From assembly GCF_001187505.1 (NCBI RefSeq), contig NZ_CP012150.1, forward strand, positions 4,712,001-4,776,000: a stretch of 64,000 bases of DNA. Direction: 5' to 3'. Each line of letters begins with the position of its first letter. The first letter of the stretch is position 1. Origin of the DNA: Mycolicibacterium goodii (lineage in GTDB: Bacteria > Actinomycetota > Actinomycetes > Mycobacteriales > Mycobacteriaceae). Shown in pieces: positions 24,528-33,078 of this stretch. The translations under genes were made by a program, and so were the position numbers. The notes beneath the pieces were generated by a model. It saw only the letters and a program-made list of their open reading frames with translations, made no database searches and was not told the origin of the DNA.

Positions 24528-25565
24528 CTACCGCGCGGGCGGACCCGGCGGGGCCTGCGCGGCATCGCGTCTGCGGGCGGCCATTCCCGCGAGCGCCTCG
24601 AACACCACGCGGTGCGCGGCGTTGACGGTCAGCTCCGCGTGGTCGTAGGCCGGGGCGACCTCGACCACGTCCACGCCTGCGACATCGTGGCGGCGGCACA
24701 ACTCGCGGACCATGCGCAGCAGGTCGGCGCTGGTGATACCGCCCGGCTCAGGCGTTCCCGTGCCCGGCGCGTGCGCCGGGTCCAGCACGTCGATATCCAC
24801 GGAGAGGTACAGCTTTTCGGCCTTGGCAAGCGCCTCGGAGACCGCGTCCTCCAGCACCGCCTTGAATCCGCGGTCCCAGATCTCCTGCATGGTGTGCCAC
24901 GTCATCTTCTGTTCGAGCATCCACTCGAAGGTGTCCTGCGGCGGCCAGTATCCGCGCAACCCGACCTGCACGAAGTGACTGCCCGGGACCGCGCCCGATT
25001 CGATGAGCCTGCGCATCGGGGTGCCGTGGCTTGCCAGGTTGCCCTCGATGTTGTCGGCGGTGTCGGCGTGAGCGTCGAAATGGACGATGCCGACGTTGCC
25101 GTAGCCGTGCACGTCGGCCACCGCGGTCGCCGACGGCCAGGTGATGGAGTGGTCGCCGCCGAGCACGACCGGGACGATGCCCCGGGATGCGACGGCGTGC
25201 ACGCGCTCACGAATGTTGGCGTGCGACACCTCGGTCTGCCCGTGCGGACAGTAGGCGTCGCCGAAGTCGACGACCTCCAGCCAGTCGAAGATCTCCAGCC
25301 CGAGATCCAGGTGATAGGTGCCGGGCTCGTAGGCGGTGGCGCGGATGGCGCGCGGGCCGAACCGGGCGCCGGGGCGGTTGGTGGTCGCGATGTCGAAGGG
25401 AGCGCCGACGACCGCGACGTCGGGGCGCCACTCGTCGAGTTGCTGCGTCTCGGTCAAAAACGGCCGGTGGCCGAACGACACCATGCCCGCGTACGGCAGG
25501 TCGAGTTGTTCGGCCAGGCCCGGCGGCATCTCGCGCCGCGGCGGTTGCTCGCGGTCATCACCCAT
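24528..25565 (-). CDS. speB: Agmatinase/ureohydrolase family protein
   Basis: The protein has 345 residues. Binuclear-manganese motifs of ureohydrolases are complete: VVLGGDHSI, IVHFDAHADT and SVDIDVLDPAHAPGTGTPEPG. The overall type is agmatinase (removing urea from agmatine to give putrescine), rather than arginase, because of the GTGTPEPGG loop; guanidino-acid relatives such as guanidinobutyrase remain possible. The ATG at 25565 lies 39 bp after the thioesterase stop on the same strand, so they may be co-transcribed. GlnA3 at 7.4 kb could belong to the same polyamine network (inference). Confidence 0.9.
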   Translation of the reverse strand: MGDDREQPPRREMPPGLAEQLDLPYAGMVSFGHRPFLTETQQLDEWRPDVAVVGAPFDIATTNRPGARFGPRAIRATAYEPGTYHLDLGLEIFDWLEVVDFGDAYCPHGQTEVSHANIRERVHAVASRGIVPVVLGGDHSITWPSATAVADVHGYGNVGIVHFDAHADTADNIEGNLASHGTPMRRLIESGAVPGSHFVQVGLRGYWPPQDTFEWMLEQKMTWHTMQEIWDRGFKAVLEDAVSEALAKAEKLYLSVDIDVLDPAHAPGTGTPEPGGITSADLLRMVRELCRRHDVAGVDVVEVAPAYDHAELTVNAAHRVVFEALAGMAARRRDAAQAPPGPPAR

Positions 25566-25604
25566 GGGCAGACATTACCGCCCTGGGCGAAACAGCGCGG
25601 GTAC

Positions 25605-26045
25605 TCAGTGAATTCGTTCGGCCTGCTGGTCCGTGACGGCACCGAGCGCGGCACGCAGCCGGTCGGGGACCGGGCGCTTGGTCCAGTCCGTGCCGGAGAC
25701 GACGACGTAGACGTTGCTGCCCCGCACCGCGACGCGTTCGGGCGTGGTGTCGTTCGAGCTGAACACGGTGAAGCCGAGGGTGAAGCTCGTGGTCCCGATG
25801 CGTTCGCACGTCACCGCGACGCGCACCTTGTCGCGCCACCGCACGGGGGCAGCGAAGTCGATCTCGCTGTGCACGACCTGGATGTCCAGGCCGGAGGCGA
25901 TCAGCCCCGGGTACGTCACGTCGAGGTGGTCCAGCAGTCCGGTGCACGCCTCGTCGAACCAGGTCAGGTAGTGCGCGTTGAACACCACACCCTGCTGGTC
26001 GACCTCGCCGTAGCGCGGGACGATCGGGAAGTTGAACCCGCTCAC
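25605..26045 (-). CDS. Acyl-CoA thioesterase (4HBT/YbgC hotdog family)
   Basis: The GTG at 26045 gives 146 residues; the frame is open further upstream but not coding-like. The hotdog signature EVDQQGVVFNAHYLTWFDEA is at about residues 14-33, with catalytic aspartate near residue 15. Family members hydrolyse short acyl-CoA or hydroxybenzoyl-CoA thioesters. It lies directly upstream of the agmatinase gene and diverges from the PLP lyase at 26208. Confidence 0.85.
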   Translation of the reverse strand: MSGFNFPIVPRYGEVDQQGVVFNAHYLTWFDEACTGLLDHLDVTYPGLIASGLDIQVVHSEIDFAAPVRWRDKVRVAVTCERIGTTSFTLGFTVFSSNDTTPERVAVRGSNVYVVVSGTDWTKRPVPDRLRAALGAVTDQQAERIH

Positions 26046-26207
26046 CTGAACCGCCTTGCCGTGTGTTGGACCTCCGAGCCGTGCGCAAGCCCAGGGTAGC
26101 GGTCGGCCCCAGGCCCAGTGACGGCCCATGACGGCGCTGAACGGCGCTGACGGCGCCGAGGCCGGCCGCTTTGTGCGATCCGGACGCGACAGGCAAGACT
26201 GGTCGAC

Positions 26208-27155
26208 GTGGACCTGGTGACCATCGACGACATCTCCGACGCGGCCCGCCGCATCGCCTCCGACATCGTGCGCACCCCGCTGCTGGCCGCAGGCTGGGGT
26301 GATCCGCGCCGACCGCTGTGGCTCAAGGCGGAGAATCTGCAGCCGATCGGCGCGTTCAAGATTCGCGGCGCGTTCAACGCCCTGGGCCGCCTCGACCCGG
26401 ACACCAGAGCCCGAGGCGTGGTGGCCTATTCGAGCGGTAACCACGCCCAGGCCGTCGCGTACGCGGCCGCAGCCTACGGCGTGGCCGCCCACATCGTGAT
26501 GCCGGAGGAGACGCCGGCCGTCAAGGTCGAGGCGACCCGCGGCCACGGTGCGCATGTCGTGTTGTGCGGCCCGGGGGAGCGGGAACGGACCGCCGCCGAA
26601 CTGGTCGAGCAGACCGGCGCGGTGCTGATCCCGCCGTTCGACCATCCCGACATCATCGCGGGCCAGGGCACGATCGGCATCGAGATCGCCGAGGACCTCC
26701 ACGATCTCGCGGCCGTGCTGATCCCGGTCAGCGGCGGTGGGCTGGCCTCCGGGATCGGGACCGCGATCCGCGCGCTGCGTCCCGACGCCAGGATCTATGC
26801 GGTGGAACCTGAACTCGCCGCCGACACCGCCGAGTCGCTCGCCCGGGGCAGCATCGTGGAATGGCCTGTGGCCAAACGGAACCGGACCATCGCCGACGGT
26901 CTGCGCTCAACTCCCTCTGAGCTCACCTTCGCCCATCTGCGCCGGGTCGTCGATGACGTCATCACCGTCAGTGAAGACGAGATCCGCTCGGCGGTAAGGG
27001 AACTGGCGTTGCGTGCACATCTCGTCGCCGAGCCCAGCGGTGCCGTCGCACTCGCCGGCTACCACAAGGCCGCACTGCCCGATGGGCCCGCGGTGGCCAT
27101 CGTGTCGGGCGGCAACATCGAGCCCTCGCAGTTGGCAGGCATCCTCGCCGGATAG
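26208..27155 (+). CDS. PLP-dependent threonine/serine dehydratase-like enzyme
   Basis: The 315-residue protein is a fold-type II PLP enzyme. The Schiff-base lysine is K51 in GAFKIRG, SSGNHAQA (about 75-82) binds the substrate carboxylate, and PVSGGGLASG holds the PLP phosphate. There is no C-terminal ACT domain, so feedback regulation by isoleucine is not expected; a catabolic threonine dehydratase or serine racemase is likely. It diverges from the thioesterase gene. Confidence 0.88.
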   Translation: MDLVTIDDISDAARRIASDIVRTPLLAAGWGDPRRPLWLKAENLQPIGAFKIRGAFNALGRLDPDTRARGVVAYSSGNHAQAVAYAAAAYGVAAHIVMPEETPAVKVEATRGHGAHVVLCGPGERERTAAELVEQTGAVLIPPFDHPDIIAGQGTIGIEIAEDLHDLAAVLIPVSGGGLASGIGTAIRALRPDARIYAVEPELAADTAESLARGSIVEWPVAKRNRTIADGLRSTPSELTFAHLRRVVDDVITVSEDEIRSAVRELALRAHLVAEPSGAVALAGYHKAALPDGPAVAIVSGGNIEPSQLAGILAG

Positions 27156-27452
27156 TCGGCGCCCGCGGTCGGCAAGCCCGATCACCGTTTCGCCGGCGGG
27201 TGCCGGGCGCGCCCGGGTGCGGTGCGCAGAATGACCCGGGCCCCTGGGCAAACCGGAAGTCCGCTGTGTCCAGGGTGTTCTGTGGCACAGCACATTTCGC
27301 GCAGGTCGGCGCGGATACCGGGTGCGCGTGTGGTGTGCGGCACAGGTAAGGTCGGCTCGGAACAGGTGGACGTCGGCCACGCTCGGCGGGTCCGGCCGGA
27401 TTCGTCATCGGACCGGCCGGGACCGGGTGGCCACTGCTCCGAGGGGGTGTGG

Positions 27453-28868
27453 GTGGACGCGGTGATTGGCGTCTCGGTGACGCCGTCCACCGTCGGCATG
27501 GTGCTGGTCGAGGGGGATTCGGCCGCCGATTTCGAGGCCGTGAACCTCGATCTCGAACTGTTCGACGTTGCAGGTCTGGACCTGAGCCGGGCCCGCGCCG
27601 CCCGCGAGGAGATCATCGCGACGGTCGCCCGTGCGGAGAACGTGGCTGCCGACAACGGCACACGGTTGCGGTCGATCGGCGTGACGTGGAGCGACGGCGC
27701 GGACGATCAGGCCGCCGGACTGGTTGCCGATCTCGACGAGGCCGGCTTCGACAACGTCGTCCATGTGCGGATGCGGCAGGCGACCGACGCACTGGCCAAC
27801 AGCATTGCCGATGTCGTCGGGTTCGGCACCACCGTGGTGTGTGTCATCGAACCGGAGGGGGCGTTGGCGCTCACCGTCGACCGGCACGATGGCGTGGTCG
27901 ACACCGCGCGCAGCCGGGCGATCGGAAGCGTGCGCGGGCTCATCGGTTGGCTGCAACGTCTGCTCGGCGCGTCGGACCGTCACACCGAGGCGCTGGTGGT
28001 GGTCGGCTCGGCGGTCGACCTCGATGTCGACTTCGACCGGTTGATGCCGAAGTTGCAATCAGCACTTGACATTCCGGTCTTCACACCGGCCGACGGGGAT
28101 CTGGCACTCGCGCGCGGTGCCGCGCTGGTGGCCGCGCGGCGCGGCCGGTTCATGTTCCCCGACAAGGCCGAACAGCAATCCCGTTGGAACAGTAAGCAGT
28201 TAATGCCCGCCGCGATGCTCATCGTCGGCGTGGTGACGTTCGTCGTCTCGCTGTCTCTGGCGATAAGCCAGCATTTCTCGCCGCGGCAGGACGCCGTGGC
28301 GCGGCAGACGCGGCCGGTGGCCAACACCTCGGGTCCGCCCGCCGCAGTGCGTCAACTGCCACCGCCGGTACCCGCGGCGCCTCCGCCGCCCGCTCCGGCG
28401 CCGGTGGTCGAGGTGTCCCAGGCCGTGCCGTCGGCCATCGAGCCGGACGTCGAGCCGCCGCTGGCAAACGTCGTCGTCGAACCCTCGGTCGAGCAGGCGC
28501 TTCCGCAAGCACCTGCCGCACCGCCGCCCGCGCCGCCGGACGCGGGGATGGCGCTCGCACCACCGGTGCTGACGCCGGCGCCGCCGACGAAGAAGCCGTT
28601 GCTCACCCGCATCCGCGACCGGTTGCGCGGTGAGCCGGACCTGCCCGACCAGATGGTGGTCGGCGAGCCACCGCCGCCCGCGGAGATCACTCCGATACCA
28701 CCGCCCGGCGCGCCGCCCGCCCCGCCTGTCCCCGCGGCCGAGCCGGTGCCGCCGGTTCCGGCGGCCGAGCCGGCCCCGGTTGCTCCCGAGCAACCGCCGC
28801 CCGCTCCCGAACCCGCCCCGCCCGCTCCCGAACTCGCGCCCCAGGAGCCGATACCGCAGGCTCCCTGA
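27453..28868 (+). CDS. DUF7159-like membrane protein with proline-rich tail
   Basis: The protein has 471 residues from GTG 27453 with GAGGGGG at 27441-27447 as ribosome site. The N-terminal 245 residues form an ASKHA-like soluble domain (VIGVSVTPSTVGMVLVEG; later GAALVAARRG) as in mycobacterial DUF7159 proteins. A single TM helix (about 250-272) is followed by about 200 residues extremely rich in Pro and Ala with PAAEPVPPVP-type repeats, probably extracytoplasmic. Function unknown. The 297 bp upstream (27156-27452) shows no gene or clear motif. Confidence 0.78.
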   Translation: MDAVIGVSVTPSTVGMVLVEGDSAADFEAVNLDLELFDVAGLDLSRARAAREEIIATVARAENVAADNGTRLRSIGVTWSDGADDQAAGLVADLDEAGFDNVVHVRMRQATDALANSIADVVGFGTTVVCVIEPEGALALTVDRHDGVVDTARSRAIGSVRGLIGWLQRLLGASDRHTEALVVVGSAVDLDVDFDRLMPKLQSALDIPVFTPADGDLALARGAALVAARRGRFMFPDKAEQQSRWNSKQLMPAAMLIVGVVTFVVSLSLAISQHFSPRQDAVARQTRPVANTSGPPAAVRQLPPPVPAAPPPPAPAPVVEVSQAVPSAIEPDVEPPLANVVVEPSVEQALPQAPAAPPPAPPDAGMALAPPVLTPAPPTKKPLLTRIRDRLRGEPDLPDQMVVGEPPPPAEITPIPPPGAPPAPPVPAAEPVPPVPAAEPAPVAPEQPPPAPEPAPPAPELAPQEPIPQAP

Positions 28869-28891
28869 GAATCACGATTAGGCTCGATCGG

Positions 28892-29485
28892 GTGAACCTG
28901 CGCACCTGTTTGCGGATCGGCATCGTGGCAGCGGTGCTCGCGGCCGTGGTCCTGGTCGAATTCTCCACCCGCTCAGGCGTGCTGTGGCGCCTCATCACGT
29001 TCACCTATCAGGCGAACCTGCTGGCGGCGGCGTTCTATCTGTGGACCGTCGCCTCGCCGCGCGCCGACGCACGTGCGGGTCTGCGCGGCGGCGTGGTGTT
29101 GTACGTGGTCATGGCCGGGGCGATCTGGAATCTGTTTCTCGCCCAGGTGAGTATGGGCTACACACCGGCCAATGTGCTGCTGCATGTCGTCGTGCCGGTG
29201 CTCGCCGTCGCGGAGTGGCTGATGGCGCGCGACGTCCAGGGTGTGATCCGGTGGTGGCAACCGTTGACCTGGTTGCTGTATCCCGCTGCCTACGTCGGGT
29301 TGGCGTTGCTGGTGCTCAGCGGTGCCGGGCTTCGGGTGCCGTATTGGTTCCTCGATCCCGCCGCCGTCGGGCCGTGGGTGGTGATGACGAACATCGGGCT
29401 GCTCGGTGCCGTTTTCGCGGGCTGCGGTTACGCGCTGATGGCGCTCGCCCGGGCGCTGGCCCCCAGGTGCGCCGATATCGGATGA
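28892..29485 (+). CDS. Pr6Pr-family integral membrane protein
   Basis: The 197-residue protein has about six hydrophobic helices with little soluble sequence. The pattern FTYQANLLAAAFYLW at about residues 36-50, HVVVPVLAVAEWL and WLLYPAAYVGLAL fits the Pr6Pr (FAR-17a/AIG1-like) membrane family of actinobacteria. Biochemical role unknown. It begins 23 bp after the DUF7159-like gene, so it probably shares its transcript. Confidence 0.8.
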   Translation: MNLRTCLRIGIVAAVLAAVVLVEFSTRSGVLWRLITFTYQANLLAAAFYLWTVASPRADARAGLRGGVVLYVVMAGAIWNLFLAQVSMGYTPANVLLHVVVPVLAVAEWLMARDVQGVIRWWQPLTWLLYPAAYVGLALLVLSGAGLRVPYWFLDPAAVGPWVVMTNIGLLGAVFAGCGYALMALARALAPRCADIG

Positions 29486-29610
29486 AACGCTTGGGCATTG
29501 CGCACCGATGTCCTGTTATGCGAACCTCACCCCGCAGGCTCAGTGCGGCCGGACGCCGTGTCGCCAGGTGTTCACCGGGCATGGTCTCGGCGACAACCTA
29601 CACTGGAAGA

Positions 29611-30390
29611 ATGCTGAACTCGCTACCGCGCAGATCCGGATCGCCACGAGGTTCGGTCTGGAAACTGTTTGCGGCGATCGGTATCGCTGTCGCGGCCGCC
29701 ACCGTCCCGGTTAACGTCGCCTCGGCCGCCGTGCGCACCCCGGTCGAGGTTGCCCAGATCGAGCCCGCCGCGGGTGCGGTGGTCGGGGTTGCCCACCCGG
29801 TGACCGTCCGGTTCGCCGAGCCGGTCACCGATCGCCGCGGTGCCGAACGCAGCCTGCGGATCTCGTCGACGGACATGTCCTCGGGCCGGTTCAGCTGGCC
29901 GGACGCCTCGGTGATGGAGTGGACGCCCGACGAGTTCTGGCCCGCGCACTCGACGATCTCGTTGTCGGTGGGCGGCGTGAAGACCAGTTTCAACACCGGT
30001 GCCGAGGTGTTGGGTGTCGCCGACATCGGCGACCACACCTTCACGGTCAGCGTCGACGGCGAGGTGATGCGGGAGATGCCTGCATCGATGGGTAAGCCGA
30101 AGTTTCCCACCCCACAGGGAACGTTCACCGCCTTGGCCAAAGAGCCTGTGGTGGTGATGGATTCGCGTACCATCGGCATTCCGCTGAGCGATCCGGAGGG
30201 CTACAAGCTCACCGTCAACGACGCCGTCCGGGTGACCTGGGGCGGGGTCTACGTGCACTCCGCGCCGTGGTCGGTCGGCTCGCAGGGCTACGCCAATGTC
30301 AGCCACGGCTGCATCAACCTCAGCCCGGACAACGCCGCGTGGTACTACGACATGGTCAGCGTCGGTGACCCGATCATCGTGCAGGCGTGA
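29611..30390 (+). CDS. L,D-transpeptidase (YkuD) with Ig-like domain
   Basis: The 259-residue protein starts at ATG 29611; ATG 29581 in the same frame is an alternative. A signal sequence or anchor spans about residues 17-42. One Ig-like domain follows (about 45-130), then the YkuD catalytic domain with SHGCINLS containing nucleophile C234. It makes 3-3 crosslinks in peptidoglycan outside the membrane and is a target of carbapenems (known for mycobacterial Ldts). Length and domain order resemble LdtMt1. The 3' end overlaps the convergent hydroxylase gene by 17 bp. Confidence 0.92.
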   Translation: MLNSLPRRSGSPRGSVWKLFAAIGIAVAAATVPVNVASAAVRTPVEVAQIEPAAGAVVGVAHPVTVRFAEPVTDRRGAERSLRISSTDMSSGRFSWPDASVMEWTPDEFWPAHSTISLSVGGVKTSFNTGAEVLGVADIGDHTFTVSVDGEVMREMPASMGKPKFPTPQGTFTALAKEPVVVMDSRTIGIPLSDPEGYKLTVNDAVRVTWGGVYVHSAPWSVGSQGYANVSHGCINLSPDNAAWYYDMVSVGDPIIVQA

Positions 30391-31024
30391 CGTGCAGGGT
30401 CCTGGCGGTCGGTGAGGTGGGCACGGTCGCCGGGTCGGGGTAGGTCCCCAGTATCCGGTCGGCCGTCCCGGAACTGGTGACCGTGAACCAGTAGTGCTCG
30501 TTCTTGAAGTGGTGCCTGCGGTGGTTGCGCCACACCGCGCGGTACACACCGGATCTGGGTTTGTAGTCGCTGTGGATCAGATAGTGGCACCACTCGTAGC
30601 CCAGTCCGAGCGCGGTCAGCAGGGTCAGGAAGGTCAGGCCGAGGCCGGGCCGCGGAAACGCCACCAGCGCAACGGCCGTCGCGACGGGCAGCAGCCACAG
30701 CAGGGTGGGCCACGGGATGAAGATCAGCGGTATGTCGCGCGGTGCGCCGTGGTGTCTGCGGTGGTCCCTGGCCAGCCTGGTGTCCACCACCACGGGCCCG
30801 AATCGCCTTGGCCGCCAGTGCAGTATCGCCACGTGGATGATCCACTCCACCAGCGGGAAGACCCCGACCATCACCAGTGGCACCAGCGCGTCGGTGCTGC
30901 GCCAGTCGCCGACGATCATCCGCGCGGTGGCCGCACCTGCCAGCGTCGTGCCGATCATCCAGGGCGAGGGGTGTCTGACGAATTCCCGTGCCGCGTCGGC
31001 GAGCGTGAACTCCCGGCGTGTCAT
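30374..31024 (-). CDS. Fatty acid hydroxylase/sterol desaturase family protein
   Basis: The 216-residue integral membrane di-iron enzyme has the histidine clusters HVAILH, DHRRHH, HYLIH and [11 protein letters not shown], and about four TM segments. It likely hydroxylates or desaturates a lipid or carotenoid; the exact substrate is not evident. Its start overlaps the stop of the GntR regulator by 4 bp (ATGA), so regulator and enzyme are one operon, suggesting the regulator senses the substrate or product. Confidence 0.88.
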   Translation of the reverse strand: MTRREFTLADAAREFVRHPSPWMIGTTLAGAATARMIVGDWRSTDALVPLVMVGVFPLVEWIIHVAILHWRPRRFGPVVVDTRLARDHRRHHGAPRDIPLIFIPWPTLLWLLPVATAVALVAFPRPGLGLTFLTLLTALGLGYEWCHYLIHSDYKPRSGVYRAVWRNHRRHHFKNEHYWFTVTSSGTADRILGTYPDPATVPTSPTARTLHVTPAR

Positions 31025-31761
31025 CGTTTGTCCTCCAACGCATCCAACGCATCCAGGGCGGACAGCAGGGCGTGGGTGGCAGGTTCGAGCAGGTCCTGCG
31101 CGGCGCGGCGGGCACCGTCGGGGTCGCCGTCGGAGATGGCGCGGGTGATGGCGCGGTAGGCGTCGGGGTGGGCGACCTCCTCGGCCATCACGGTGGCGAG
31201 CGCGGGCAGAACCGGTTCGTAGGTCTCGCGCAGGGTGTTGAACATCAACCGGAACGCGATCGAGTCGGCCCCGTCGACGACGTGGTCCCAGAACGTCATC
31301 GCGTGACGCTGTCGCTCGATCGGATCCGATTGGGCTTGCAGCCGGTCCACCAGGTCGGTGAGTTGCCCGACGAGGTCCGGTTGACGGCGTACGGCCGCGA
31401 GTTCGGCGACCTTGGGCCCGTTGTGCAGCCGGGTTTCCAGGATGCTGCGCACCACGGACGTGTCGAGTTCGCCTGCGCGGAACAGCAGTCGGGGCAGCAG
31501 GTCCATACCGGCGTGCCGCCGGAAGTCGCGCACCGTGGTCGCATCGCCCTGGCGGACCTCGACCAGCCCCGCTGCGGTGAGGCGTTTGATCGCCTCACGC
31601 ACCGCGGGCCGGGAGACCCCGAGCACCTCGGCGAGCCTGCGTTCGCTCGGCAGTGGTTCGCCGGGCCGCATCTCGCCGGTCAGCACCTCGGAAACGATCT
31701 GTTCGAACACGTCCTCGGGTACCGAGCGGCGATTCACCGGTTGCAGGGCCATGGATGCCAT
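31021..31761 (-). CDS. GntR/FadR-family transcriptional regulator
   Basis: The 246-residue protein has an N-terminal winged helix ([26 protein letters not shown], about 36-61) and an all-helical FCD ligand-binding domain with metal-site candidates. FadR-type regulators typically sense fatty acyl-CoAs or small organic acids. It is translationally coupled to the downstream fatty-acid hydroxylase, which is its probable target. Start ATG 31761 or ATG 31752. Confidence 0.87.
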   Translation of the reverse strand: MASMALQPVNRRSVPEDVFEQIVSEVLTGEMRPGEPLPSERRLAEVLGVSRPAVREAIKRLTAAGLVEVRQGDATTVRDFRRHAGMDLLPRLLFRAGELDTSVVRSILETRLHNGPKVAELAAVRRQPDLVGQLTDLVDRLQAQSDPIERQRHAMTFWDHVVDGADSIAFRLMFNTLRETYEPVLPALATVMAEEVAHPDAYRAITRAISDGDPDGARRAAQDLLEPATHALLSALDALDALEDKR

Positions 31762-31814
31762 GCTGCCCGGTAGCGGTCAGGAGGTCAAGGGGTCAGTGGT
31801 CTTACCAGTGACCA

Positions 31815-32591
31815 TCACCCGCGCAGCGCCGCCGCGGTCCGCTCGTCGGCAGGCAGGAACGCCTCCACACTCAGTTCGGCCGCGGTGAGATCCAGGGCCG
31901 TGCCGAACGTCGTCACGGTGCTCAGGAACCTCAGCACCTCACCCCGCGCGGTGAGCAACTCCAGCGGCACTGCGACACCACCGAGATCGTGCGTCGACTC
32001 GAACCCGCCCGGGTAGGACTCGACTTCGGCCAGCAGGGCGGCGAGCGCTCCGGAACCGCTCACCGCCACCTCGCGACGCAGCCGACTGATCAGATGGTGA
32101 CGCCACTCGGCGAGGTTGCGGATCCGCGGTGCCATGCCCTGCGGGTGCAGCGTGATGCGCAGTGCGTTGGGACGCTCCAGCAGATGAGGGGCCACCCCGT
32201 CGAGCATGACGGCGGCGCCCGCGTTGGCGCGCAACAGGTTCCACTCCCGGTCCACGGCCACGCAGGGATAGGGGTGGTACGCGTCGAGCACGCGGGTGAG
32301 GCCGTCGCGCACCGCGGCCATCTCGGGGTCGTCCAGGGACCGTTCGGAGTACACCGGCGCCAGGCCGGCCGCGAGCAGCAGTCGGTTCTGTTCGCGGGGC
32401 GGCACCTCGAGCGCTTCGGCCAGCCGCAGCACCATGGTCCGGCTGGGTTGTGCGCGGCCGGTCTCGATGAAGCTCACATGACGTGGTGACACGTCGGCCT
32501 CGATCGCGAGATCGAGTTGGCTGATCCGGCGGCGCTGCCGCCATTCACGCACCAGCGTGCCGATCGAGGTGCCCGAGACGGTGGTGGTCAC
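31815..32591 (-). CDS. XRE-family regulator with MmyB-like ligand-binding domain
   Basis: The 258-residue protein starts at GTG 32591. An HTH_31-type helix-turn-helix occupies about residues 10-65 (RRRISQLDLAIEADVSPRHV). The rest matches the MmyB-like (PF17765) ligand-binding domain (PCVAVDREWNLLRANAGA). Members usually control an adjacent divergent oxidoreductase or membrane gene. Here the divergent neighbour is the small membrane protein at 32698, and a palindrome lies between them at 32637-32655. Confidence 0.9.
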   Translation of the reverse strand: MTTTVSGTSIGTLVREWRQRRRISQLDLAIEADVSPRHVSFIETGRAQPSRTMVLRLAEALEVPPREQNRLLLAAGLAPVYSERSLDDPEMAAVRDGLTRVLDAYHPYPCVAVDREWNLLRANAGAAVMLDGVAPHLLERPNALRITLHPQGMAPRIRNLAEWRHHLISRLRREVAVSGSGALAALLAEVESYPGGFESTHDLGGVAVPLELLTARGEVLRFLSTVTTFGTALDLTAAELSVEAFLPADERTAAALRG

Positions 32592-32636
32592 TCCTCGAGT
32601 CTCACCGATCACCGCGCCGTCGGCCACTACCTCGCA

Positions 32637-32655
32637 GGTAATTGCACCGATTACC
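32637..32655. promoter_or_regulatory. Palindromic operator between XRE regulator and membrane gene
   Basis: GGTAAT-N7-ATTACC is a perfect inverted repeat in a 106-bp divergent intergenic region, 43 bp before the plus-strand start and 46 bp before the regulator start. It is the likely autoregulatory site of the XRE protein. Confidence 0.6.
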
Positions 32656-32697
32656 CCCGACGCGCGACGGTTGTGTTGTCCACGACAGGAGGTCGAG

Positions 32698-33078
32698 ATG
32701 CCCACATCGAAACCGTCGGCTCGTCCGGCACCGGCCACCGGACCCGGTGGTGCCGGCGCCCCGATCCCGCGTTGGCTCCGATACGTGCTGATGGCGGACC
32801 GCACCGGGTCGGCCTGGTACGTGGGTACCGGATTCTTCTTCGCACCGATTCTGGCGATGGTGTCCCCGTGGCCCGTGGTCACCACGGTGGTGTGGGTCGC
32901 GATCGCGCTCGCCGGGCTGTGGCTGGGGCTTCTCGGTATCGCGATGGCCACCGGCCTGGCGATGGTCCTGCGGTCGAACACCGAGATCGGCGAGGACTAC
33001 TGGCGCTCGATCATCGATTTGCCGAGGCCGGCAGAAACCGGCGACGCCGCACGCCCTTTCGCGGACTCGCCACGGTAG
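32698..33078 (+). CDS. Small membrane protein, hypothetical
   Basis: The protein has 126 residues from ATG 32698 with a strong AGGAGGT ribosome site (32687-32693). A polar Pro/Ala N-terminus of about 25 residues is followed by two or three hydrophobic helices (about 40-95) and a polar tail. No family is recognised. It is divergent from the XRE regulator, its probable controller. The last 82 bp overlap the 3' end of the convergent CYP125 gene. Confidence 0.72.
   Translation: MPTSKPSARPAPATGPGGAGAPIPRWLRYVLMADRTGSAWYVGTGFFFAPILAMVSPWPVVTTVVWVAIALAGLWLGLLGIAMATGLAMVLRSNTEIGEDYWRSIIDLPRPAETGDAARPFADSPR

Noticed and set aside
26120..26160. gacggcgct-type short repeats upstream of the PLP lyase
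   Set aside because: Two or three imperfect copies of a GC-rich word are expected by chance at this base composition.
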